Shown here in pieces: positions 53,978-61,961 of a stretch of DNA of 64,000 nucleotides. Origin of the DNA: CAVUNY01 sp963768585 (GTDB lineage Bacteria; Chloroflexota; Anaerolineae; Anaerolineales; Anaerolineaceae); assembly GCA_963768585.1 (NCBI GenBank), contig CAVYIF010000017.1, positions 62,001-126,000 of the forward strand, in the 5' to 3' direction. Positions within the stretch are counted from its first letter, which is position 1, and every line of letters starts with the position of its first letter. The position numbers and the translations under genes are program-made. The notes under the pieces were generated by a model, which saw only the letters and a list, made by a program, of their open reading frames with translations, made no database searches and was not told the DNA's origin.

Positions 53978-54015
53978 AGCGTGTGAGATGGGCAAATGTC
54001 CATCTCACACGCTAT
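53978..54015. repeat. 15-bp perfect inverted repeat before the desaturase gene
   Basis: TAGCGTGTGAGATGG (53978-53992) and CCATCTCACACGCTA (54001-54015) with an 8-base loop, lying right after the previous terminator and about 100 bases before the desaturase start. No T-run, so it could be an operator, an mRNA structure or a remnant of a mobile element. Confidence 0.6.
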
Positions 54016-54116
54016 TAATCAAGTCATATTGAGGCAGTGTGAGTCATGGTTTTAAATGTGACTGGTACTTAATTTAATCATTGGTTATACTATTCATAAG
54101 AAAGTAAGGTGATATC

Positions 54117-55149
54117 ATGAATAGTAATAGTAAACGTCCCTCCCTTGAGACGATTAAGACCTCCTGGCAAAAAATGGTCGCGCCCTACCAGCGCGCTGAC
54201 TTGCGCCGCAGCCTCGGTCAATTGGCAAATTCCCTGCTGCCGTATTTTGGGCTTTGGATCCTGATGATTCTCAGCCTGCGGGTATCATATTGGTTGACCC
54301 TGGCATTGGCCATCCCCGCAGCAGCGTTCCTGGTGCGGATTTTTATCCTCTTCCACGACTGCGGGCATGGTTCTTTCTTTAAATCTACGCATTACCAACC
54401 GGCGGGTGGGGTTCTTCCTGGGTCTGCTGACTTTTACCCCCAGCGAAAGCTGGTGGCATGCCCATGCCGTGCACCACGCCACCGCTGGCAACCTGGACAA
54501 ACGCGGCGTAGGGGATGTCATGACCCTGACCGTGGAGGAATACCAGAAAGCTTCCCGTTGGAAGCAATTTACCTACCGCTTCTTCCGCCATCCGGCTGTG
54601 CTGTTGGGAATGGGCCCATTTTTTTCCTTTCTGATCATGCCGCGCATACCTACCCGATCTTCCAGTAAGACCGACCGGCGCAGTATCCTGCTTACCGACC
54701 TGGCGATTTTAATCGTCTTTGCAGTGATGAGCCTGTTGATCGGGGTAAAAGAATATCTGATCATCCAAATCCCGGTCATGTGGCTGGCGGGGGCCGCCGG
54801 CATCTGGATGTTTTACGTCCAGCACCAGTTTGAGTATGCTTATTGGGTCCATAGCAGCGATTGGGACTATACCCAGGCCGCCCTGCAGGGCGCATCCTTT
54901 TATCGCTTACCACGCATCTTGCAGTGGTTCACAGGGAATATCGGTTTTCATCATATCCACCACCTCAGCCCGCGCATTCCCAATTATTTCCTGGAAAAAT
55001 GTTTCAAAGAAAACCCGGCCTTGAAACCGCCCTTCATTATCGGTGTACGCTCTGCGTTAAAGACGTTCTCATTGCGTCTGTGGGACGAGCAGGCCCAGCG
55101 CATGGTTGGCTTCCGCGCGCTGCGAACTCGACAAGAATCTTCTGCCTAG
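54117..55149 (+). pseudogene. Membrane fatty-acid desaturase (DesA-like), single frameshift
   Basis: The first frame runs from the ATG at 54117 through transmembrane segments to the first histidine box HDCGH (His80, His84). It departs near 54393, where one extra base shifts the frame. The second frame continues with TNRRVGFFLGLLTFTPSESW, HAHAVHHATAGN (second box), then the last box FHHIHH. All three His boxes of the diiron site are present in the joined protein (about 343 residues). Introduces a cis double bond in membrane fatty acids. Broken as sequenced. Confidence 0.85.
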
Positions 55150-55168
55150 TCCAAATTGAACGCCAATT

Positions 55169-55196
55169 AAACCGCCGTCAACCGGCGGTTTTTTTT
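55169..55196 (+). terminator. Terminator after the desaturase
   Basis: AAACCGCCG (55169-55177) with CGGCGGTTT (55183-55191), 5-base loop, then a run of T to 55196. Confidence 0.9.
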
Positions 55197-55308
55197 ATCC
55201 CATTGAAGCAGTTTATGGCCTTCTGCTGAAGCGTGTGGCAAATCAAAGAAGCAGTCTCTCTTAAAAACGTATAATACAGGTGCATTGTATATAAGGAGGC
55301 AATTTTCT

Positions 55309-55911
55309 ATGGAAATAAGTGTCGAATATCTGTTTCTTTTTATCACCGCTGCGATGGTGGTGGTGGCATTGGTCGGCAGCTATCTCGTTCTACAATCTCG
55401 CCGGCGGGCATGGGAAGAACTGGCCGCCCGGCTGGGGTTAACCTTTACCCCGGGCAATTGGATTGGCAGGGGCATGTCGGTCAGCGGGACGTATCGCAGC
55501 CAGCACATTACCCTCGACAAATTTACCCGCAGAACCGGAAAAAACTCAACCACCTACACACGGGTTGTGCTGTTTTTAAAACAGCCCGCCCAGATTGAAT
55601 TGGTGATATATACCGAAGGCCTGTTCAGCAAGATTGGCAAACTGTTGGGAATGAAGGATATCCAGACCGGCGATGAAGCCATCGACCAGCGCTACATCAT
55701 CAAAGGCCAGCCAGAAAACAGCATCGCCAGCTTGCTGGCGTCTTACGACCTGCGTCAAAAACTGGTCGAGGCGCCTGCGCTCCATATCAAAGTGCAGGGC
55801 CAGGAGATTTATTATGAAAAGCGCGGTTTTATCAGAGACGAGAACAATCTGGTTGCCTTGTTCGATCTGATCACCAGCCTGGCGAGCGGCATCGACCGCC
55901 TGGGATATTAA
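55309..55911 (+). CDS. Single-pass membrane protein of unknown function
   Basis: 201 residues from the ATG at 55309, preceded by AAGGAGG (55294-55300). One N-terminal transmembrane helix (about 6-27), then a soluble domain that begins RRRAWEELAARLGLTFTPGNW and includes SVSGTYRSQHITLDKFTRR, a pattern seen in DUF3137-like or uncharacterised membrane-tethered proteins. A TATAAT at 55270-55275 gives it its own promoter. The dehydratase gene follows after 14 bases. Confidence 0.7.
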   Translation: MEISVEYLFLFITAAMVVVALVGSYLVLQSRRRAWEELAARLGLTFTPGNWIGRGMSVSGTYRSQHITLDKFTRRTGKNSTTYTRVVLFLKQPAQIELVIYTEGLFSKIGKLLGMKDIQTGDEAIDQRYIIKGQPENSIASLLASYDLRQKLVEAPALHIKVQGQEIYYEKRGFIRDENNLVALFDLITSLASGIDRLGY

Positions 55912-55925
55912 TATGAGGATCTATC

Positions 55926-57209
55926 ATGCTTATCACTGAAATGCACGTTACCCCAATCGCGATCAGCGACCCGCCACTGCTCAACGCAGCCGGGCTGCAC
56001 GCCCCCTATGCTCTGCGCACGATTGTCGAGCTGGTCTCGGATGACCACATCTACGGATTGGGAGAAATGCCCGGCGGAACCGAAATGGTCAGCCTGCTCG
56101 AATCGATCCGCGACCTCGTCCTGGGCAGCGATCCCTTTCAGCTTAACGCCTTGTCGCTGGCAATCACCGAGCGCCTGGCTCAGTCGGCCCAACCGGACCA
56201 GACGGATGTGGCCCGAGAAAAACGGGCCGCGCGTGCCTTCAGTGCAGTTGAGATTGCCTGCCTCGACCTGATGGGCAAGGCTACCGGCCGGCCGGTGGTG
56301 GATCTTTTGGGCGGCAGGGTGCGCGAGCGGGTGCCGTTCTCGGCTTACCTGTTTTATAAACACCCGGGCGCCGGCGGCGCATTGGGGTTCGGAAGCGACC
56401 GCCACGCTCAGGGGTGGGCGGCGGCCCGCCAGGCGGCAGCCCTCGACCCGGACGGCCTGGTAGCCCAGGCCCAGGCTATGTGCGCGGCCTTCGGCTTTCA
56501 GTCGATCAAGCTCAAAGGGGGCGTCTTCGAGCCCGCGGTCGAAGTCGAAACCATCCATGCCCTGCGGCGCGCGTTCGGCCCAGAGATGCCGCTGCGCATC
56601 GACCCCAACGCTGTGTGGCGTCTGGATACGGCCATTCGCTGGGGCAAGGAACTGGAAGGGGTGCTCGAATATTACGAAGACCCCGTACGCGGGCAGGAGG
56701 ATATGGCAGCGCTGCGCGCAGCGGTCAGCATCCCTCTGGCGACCAATATGTGCACCACTTCCTTTGCGGAACTGCCCGGCAGCCTGCGCCTGGGGTCGGA
56801 GGATATCATCCTCAGCGACCACCACATGTGGGGCGGCCTGCGCGCCTCGGTCGAATTGGGCCGCATCTGCCGCACCTTTGGGCGCGGATTATCGATGCAT
56901 TCCAACAGCCACCTGGGGATCTCACTGGCAGCCATGACCCACCTGGCGGCAGCAGTACCCAACCTGACCTATGCCGTCGACACCCACTATCCCTGGCAGT
57001 CGGAGGAAGTGCTCGTGGGCGGGCGTCTGCGGATCGAAGACGGCTCGCTGCCCGTACCCACCGGCCCCGGCCTGGGGATCGAACTCGACCGGGCCGCTCT
57101 GGCGGCGCTGCATGCCAATTACCTGGCCTGCGGGCTGACAAAACGCGACGACGAAGTGGAAATGCGGAAAGTCGAACCGGGCTGGAATTTCAAACCTACT
57201 CGCTGGTGA
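55926..57209 (+). CDS. Glucarate dehydratase-like enolase-superfamily enzyme
   Basis: 427 residues. Barrel motifs: SIKLKGGVFEP (KxK), RIDPNAVW (Asp, Asn), YYEDPVRG (Glu), LATNMCTT (Asn), then LSDHHMWGG and LSMHSNSHLGIS. The NMCTT and HSNSHLGIS motifs are typical of glucarate/idarate dehydratases of the mandelate racemase superfamily. Expected to dehydrate D-glucarate or a similar aldarate. It follows a membrane protein gene after 14 bases, with no other aldarate gene nearby. Confidence 0.88.
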   Translation: MLITEMHVTPIAISDPPLLNAAGLHAPYALRTIVELVSDDHIYGLGEMPGGTEMVSLLESIRDLVLGSDPFQLNALSLAITERLAQSAQPDQTDVAREKRAARAFSAVEIACLDLMGKATGRPVVDLLGGRVRERVPFSAYLFYKHPGAGGALGFGSDRHAQGWAAARQAAALDPDGLVAQAQAMCAAFGFQSIKLKGGVFEPAVEVETIHALRRAFGPEMPLRIDPNAVWRLDTAIRWGKELEGVLEYYEDPVRGQEDMAALRAAVSIPLATNMCTTSFAELPGSLRLGSEDIILSDHHMWGGLRASVELGRICRTFGRGLSMHSNSHLGISLAAMTHLAAAVPNLTYAVDTHYPWQSEEVLVGGRLRIEDGSLPVPTGPGLGIELDRAALAALHANYLACGLTKRDDEVEMRKVEPGWNFKPTRW

Positions 57210-57295
57210 AATACACATAACATTTTTTACAAATTTCTGGTTACATAACTTTATATTGGTATCCAAATTGCATAGTCAGCCTAAAAGGAGGCTCT

Positions 57296-58961
57296 ATGCA
57301 CTGGAAATTTGTAATGTCGCGATTCATTTTTTTGATACTGGCCCTGTCTATTATGACCGGACCCAACGGCGTCTCTGCAATGGCTGTAAACGGAGACATA
57401 CCCAATCTTCTATCCAGGGAATCAGCAGATCCCACAGGAGGAATACTTTACCCTCAGACGATTCATTTTCGATTGACAACGACCACTGTTGGCAATGGTA
57501 CAGTCCTCGCCAATCCTTTGAAGACCGTCTATTCATCAGGTGAGACGGTCACCCTGATCGCCAATGCAGATCCAGGCTACTATTTTCGACGGTTGGAGCG
57601 GTGACCTGAGCGGCATCGAAAATCCCGCCATCCTGACGATGGACAATGACAAAACAGTGATTGCCACCTTCAAACCTATCCAGTACTCTCTGGATGTCAC
57701 AACTTTAGGGCAGGGTTCGGTCGGCGTCCAACCGGATAAAGCCGGCTATGCATCCGGTGAGGTGATCACTCTCACCGCGACCGCGGATCTCGGCTGGAGT
57801 TTTGCAGGCTGGAGCGGGGACTTGAGTAGCAGCGCCAACCCGGTCGATGTGACCATCACCGGCGACACGTCCATCATTGCAACCTTCACCCAGGATGAGT
57901 ACCTTCTGACTGTAACCGTCAATGGCAGCGGTATAGTGATCCGTAATCCGGACCTGGCCACCTATCACTACGGAGATTGGGTCACTCTCACCCCGGCGGC
58001 AGCGCCCGGTTGGGCTTTTTCAAACTGGGGTGGGGTAGCCAGCGGTTCAGAGACCCCTCTCTCGATCCAGATCCTGGCCGATACTCCGGTCGCTGCGGAC
58101 TTTACTGCGTATGAATATTCACTCATCATCGGAAATACTGGCAGCGGCAGTGTGACTCGCGATCCTGACCAGGCCACTTATCATTATGGCGACACGGTTA
58201 ACCTTACCGCGGTTCCCGCTCCTGGTTGGTCCTTCAACGGTTGGGGCGGGATGGCAAGTGGATCTGACAACCCCTTAAGCCTGCAAATAACCGGAAACAC
58301 CACTGTCGCGGCTGGCTTCAGCCAGAACATATACACTCTGGGAGTAAATATCAGCGGTAATGGCTCCGTCAGTAAGAGCCCGTCGCAAGCAGCCTATCCA
58401 TACGGCGGCGAAGTCCAACTTATGCCCACTGCTGACCCGGGTTGGTTCTTCGCGGGTTGGAGCGGAGACCTGAGCGGAAACGATGATCCCGGCTCGATCA
58501 CCATGGACAGCAACAAAGTCGTGACCGCCACGTTTCTGAAGATAGAAGCCAATCTGGGATTGGCTTATTCCAATGTTCCAACCCTGGTTGGCTCAGGCCG
58601 AGTCTGGACGATCACCCTGGTAGTGAGTAATGCCGGGCCACTCGAGGCCACAAATGTATCTTTGGTAGACACCTTACCAGAAGGCACGACGTTTGTCAGT
58701 GCGAGCGGTGTGGGTTGGTCCTGCGAGCAGGCAGCTAATCAGGTTACCTGCACCCTGCCGGCTCTGGCTAATGCCAGCAGCAGCGAGGTAACCATCATCG
58801 TCAAAGCCCCGTTGGGTCCAGCAATAATCACCAATCAAGCGGAGGTGATTTCAATCCTCCCCGATTTTACGGTGACAGACAATGCTCAATCTGCGACGGT
58901 TGAGGTATCCAGCATGCCCATTGGCGGGCCAATCATTTTCATACCGATCGTCATGAGATAA
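57296..58961 (+). pseudogene. InlB B-repeat / DUF11 surface protein, single frameshift
   Basis: The first frame from 57296 (AAGGAGG at 57285-57291) encodes a signal peptide (LILALSIMTGPNGVSAMA) and the first repeat up to ADPGYYF. One extra base near 57588 moves the frame, and the second continues DGWSGDLSG. There are five repeats of about 71 residues (Y..T..G.G.V...P....Y..G..V.LT....PGW.F.GWSGD.SG...P), as in InlB B-repeats, then a DUF11 domain (about 100 residues), and the C-terminus IIFIPIVMR. No LPxTG. Likely a secreted adhesin-like protein if intact. Confidence 0.8.
57467..58540 (+). repeat. Five tandem InlB B-type protein repeats
   Basis: Each unit is about 213 bases and encodes a PGW-x-F-x-GWSGD core. 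The repeats are divergent at DNA level. The frameshift lies in the first unit. Confidence 0.75.
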
Positions 58962-58984
58962 TCCGTGTCGATTGTCGCTCGTTG

Positions 58985-59022
58985 AAAAAAACCAGCCGGC
59001 GAATTCGCCGGCTGGTTTTTTT
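58985..59022. terminator. Strong bidirectional terminator
   Basis: AAAAAAACCAGCCGGCG (58985-59001) and its complement (59006-59022) around a central AATT; A and T runs serve both directions. It separates the InlB-repeat gene from the DEAD-box gene. Confidence 0.93.
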
Positions 59023-59024
59023 AA

Positions 59025-60704
59025 TTAACTTGAGGCCCTTTGCATTTCGACCGGAAAACGGCGGATGGTCAGGTCACCGGCACGGCCCATCACCTGGGCC
59101 AGCAGCTCCTCGGGGACATCCACCATCGAACGATGTTCCTGGATGTAGATTTTGCCAATGCTTTTGCCTGGGATATTGGTGTGCGAGGCAATCGCGCCCA
59201 CGATATCGGTGGGGCGGATGCCTTGCTCTTTACCCAGGTTGATGCTCAGGCGCACCATGCCTGGCTCGTGCGATGTGGTACCCCAGGATTGGACCCGCTC
59301 TGAACCGCGCTGCGGGCTGCCTGAACGAGCAGAACGGGAGTATTGGGAAGAACGTGAACGGCTGGGGCGGACGGGGCGCGATTCCATCACCTCGCGGACT
59401 GGATCGATCGGGCGCTGTTTTTCGTCGGCGCGAGCCAGCTTGAGGGATGCCGCGGCGATTTCCAGGGGGTCGAAGCCCTGCCCCACCAGCGTTTCCACGA
59501 TCTCGCGTTCGCGTTTGTAGCGGCTGCGTTTGAGCCACATCACCACCTGCCCGACCAATTGGTCTTCCCGATGGCGTTTAATTTCCTCTTCGGTTGGCAC
59601 AGACGCTTTGGTCAGTTGTTTGTGGGTAAAGGCTTCGATCTGACGTAAATGACGCCTTTCAAAGGGGCAAACCAATGAAATGGCAATCCCCGTTTTGCCG
59701 GCGCGGCCGGTGCGGCCAATACGGTGAACGTAGATTTCCGGATCATCCGGGAGATCGTAATTAAAGACATGCGAAATATCGTCAATATCCAGCCCGCGCG
59801 CGGCCACATCGGTGGCCACCAGCACATTGATCTTACCCTGGCGGAAACGGTTTAATGTGTATTCGCGCGCATCCTGGCTCAGATCCCCATTGAGGGCCTC
59901 GGCCGGAAAACCGCGCGTGGTCAATTCGCTGGCCAGGTCGCCGGTCCCTACCCGGGTGCGGGCGAAGATCAGTACGCTGCTCATCTCTTCGATTTCGAAC
60001 AGCCGGGTGATCACAGCCAGTTTATCGGATTGGTTGGCCAGATAGTAGCGCTGCTCGATGGTATCCACCGTCATTTGCTCGCTCTTGATGCTGATCACCA
60101 GCGGCTCGTGCATGTAGCGGTCGGCCAGGGAACGGATTTCACGCGGCATGGTGGCTGAAAAGAGCGCCGTCTGGCGGCCATCAGGGGTTTCAGCCAGGAT
60201 CTTTTCAATATCCTCGATGAATCCCATGCTGAGCATTTCATCGGCTTCATCCAGAACCACGGTGCGCAGGTGGCTTAAGACCAGGATCTTGCGATCCATC
60301 AAGTCGATTAAACGACCGGGCGTACCGACGACGATATCGACTCCACGCTGCAGTTCGTGAATCTGGGGACCATAGGACTGGCCGCCGTAAACGGACGCCA
60401 CACGCACTTTGGAGAAGCGGCCGTAGTCGGCGACGGCTTCAGCTACCTGTAAAGCCAGCTCACGGGTGGGTACGACCACCAGGGCCTGGATTCGGCCGCG
60501 GGCGGGATCTAGATTCTGTAAAATCGGGAGCGCGAACGCGGCCGTTTTGCCGGTACCGGTTTTGGCCTGGCCAATCACATCGCGGCCAGTGATCATCACA
60601 GGGATGATCTCAGATTAAATCGGCATGGGGGCGGTATAACCGCGTTCGGTAACGGCCTGCACCAGCTGCGGGTGCAGGTTTAACTGGGTAAAATCGGTTG
60701 TCAT
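59025..60704 (-). pseudogene. DEAD-box RNA helicase, DeaD/CsdA-like, with in-frame stop at the Q motif
   Basis: The reading frame starts at the ATG at 60704 (MTTDFTQLNLHPQLVQAVTE), preceded by AGGAG, and reads RGYTAPMPI then TAA at 60615-60617 where the invariant glutamine of the Q motif is expected, then continues open as SEIIP and MMITGRDVIGQAKTGTGKT to 59025. CAA to TAA is a one-base change. Motifs I-VI (AQTGTGKT, PTREL, VLDEADEML, SATMP, HRIGRTGRAG) and a C-terminal DbpA-like RNA-binding domain are intact. Restored length is about 560 residues. A downstream ATG at 60599 would lack the Q motif. Confidence 0.85.
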
Positions 60705-60742
60705 CAAAACTCCTACCACATAATATGGTGTGTTTTGATGAC
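60700..60742 (-). promoter_or_regulatory. Hairpin burying the Shine-Dalgarno and start codon of the DeaD-like gene
   Basis: On the minus strand GTCATCAAAAC (60742-60732) pairs perfectly with GTTTTGATGAC (60710-60700). The inner ACCATATTATGTGGT adds a 6-bp stem with a UUA loop. The start codon AUG is inside the 11-bp outer stem and AGGA of the Shine-Dalgarno is in the internal loop. Translation should be blocked until the structure opens. Confidence 0.75.
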
Positions 60743-60805
60743 TCCGCATGCCCCAAATACCGCCTGTTGATCCGGCCCGTCCTCGCGGAGGGACCGCAGC
60801 GGCAT

Positions 60806-60835
60806 AAAAAAAAGCCCGACCAGCTTCCATCGGGC
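60806..60835 (-). terminator. Intrinsic terminator in the 5' leader of the DeaD-like gene
   Basis: On the minus strand GCCCGA/TCGGGC (60835-60830 with 60819-60814) forms a 6-bp stem followed by TTTTTTTT (60813-60806), about 100 bases before the start at 60704. It would abort transcription in the leader. Confidence 0.75.
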
Positions 60836-60989
60836 AATGCTTCGGAAACATCAAAACAAACCCTGATACGCTTGATCCACGTTTGGACCAGCGTCGAAGT
60901 ATACCACGTATTCTTAAATAGTGCAGGCAATACCATCCCATTCATACCGAAAAATCTGTGGTTGAATATTGCCCTTAACGGCTGCTAAA

Positions 60990-61409
60990 TCAATCCCCTT
61001 CGGGTTCACCGGAGTCGAGGCGTGCTTCAGGAATGGACGGTTCGAATAATTCGATCGGATTGCCGGAGGGATCCTCGACGATGATTTGCCTGCCTCCAAC
61101 GCCGTTGACGATATCGTTGCGAAAATGGGCGCCTGCCCGGCGTAAAGACTCGACAAACGCTGCCAGATCAGTGACTTCGATAGCAAACCGGTTCCATCCG
61201 CCGGGCGCCTGAGCCGTGCCATCGGGCATGGGCTGCCCTCCCCCGCCAGATGGATTGGGTGCGCTGAGCACGAGACGCAGATCGCCGCGTGTAAGCATTG
61301 CAAAGGGTGGCGCCGGGTGCATCACGAGTACAAAGCCCAACTCCGAGGTATAAAATGAGATTGCAGCGTCGACATCATTGACAATATAGCGGACCTGAAC
61401 AGCTGACAT
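60990..61409 (-). CDS. VOC/glyoxalase family protein
   Basis: 139 residues. VRYIVNDVDAAISFYTSELGF and GWNRFAIEVTDLAAFVESLRRAG, then IIVEDPSGNPIELFEP, are the two beta-alpha-beta-beta-beta modules of the vicinal-oxygen-chelate fold. Substrates range from methylglyoxal to antibiotics and cannot be fixed. It lies upstream of the DeaD-like gene in the same direction, so a promoter for the latter must lie in the gap of about 285 bases. Confidence 0.88.
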   Translation of the reverse strand: MSAVQVRYIVNDVDAAISFYTSELGFVLVMHPAPPFAMLTRGDLRLVLSAPNPSGGGGQPMPDGTAQAPGGWNRFAIEVTDLAAFVESLRRAGAHFRNDIVNGVGGRQIIVEDPSGNPIELFEPSIPEARLDSGEPEGD

Positions 61410-61961
61410 TAGAAAATTCTCCTGTTGTCAAATTGTTAAAAAGTTATCCAGAAGCCCATAATAACATACACCCGGTATCGTCTGATGTGACTGAATTAAT
61501 AAAAGACCACATTCCCCACTTCCTTGGCGAGGATGGGTCGGTTCAACGTAAAGAGATGGATCGCCAACCCCGGGCCAATACAGCCTCAAAAGGCAAATGC
61601 TCGGCCAGGTTGACAAGGAAAGTTGAGCGGATTGAGGAATTGATATCCGTGGAGGGCGTTTGGTCCGCTCACCCTGTCGAGGCAGTTTCCGGCAGTTTCA
61701 CCACAGCGGTGCCTGGGATCGACGAGTACATAGTCAAAACCGCTGTAGCTGGTGTTACCGGGCTTGCAAGAAGGAAGGTTGGCAGCATGGTGGGCGTCTG
61801 CACAGGCCGGCGGCTTGAAAGAAATCAGCACACACATCAAAAATGAGGGAAAGCCTTTGAATGACATTCGATCCTCGGATGAGGCATAGATGATCTGGAA
61901 TTCTATGCCTACGTGATATATACAGATTTTTCCGCCGACAGAGTATACTTGAAGCATATCC
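61410..61961. other. Gene-poor region between the VOC and MFS genes
   Basis: 552 bases. Small open frames on both strands lack recognisable domains or start signals. The composition is mixed. No tRNA or repeat was seen. It may hold a decayed gene. Confidence 0.45.

Noticed and set aside
56414..57220. Long plus-strand open frame of 268 codons inside the dehydratase gene.
   Set aside because: Low-complexity Gly/Arg/Pro translation, out of frame with a well-conserved enzyme.
61433..61846. 137-codon plus-strand open frame in the gene-poor region.
   Set aside because: No recognisable domain, Shine-Dalgarno or plausible codon pattern; the opposite strand has an equally weak frame.
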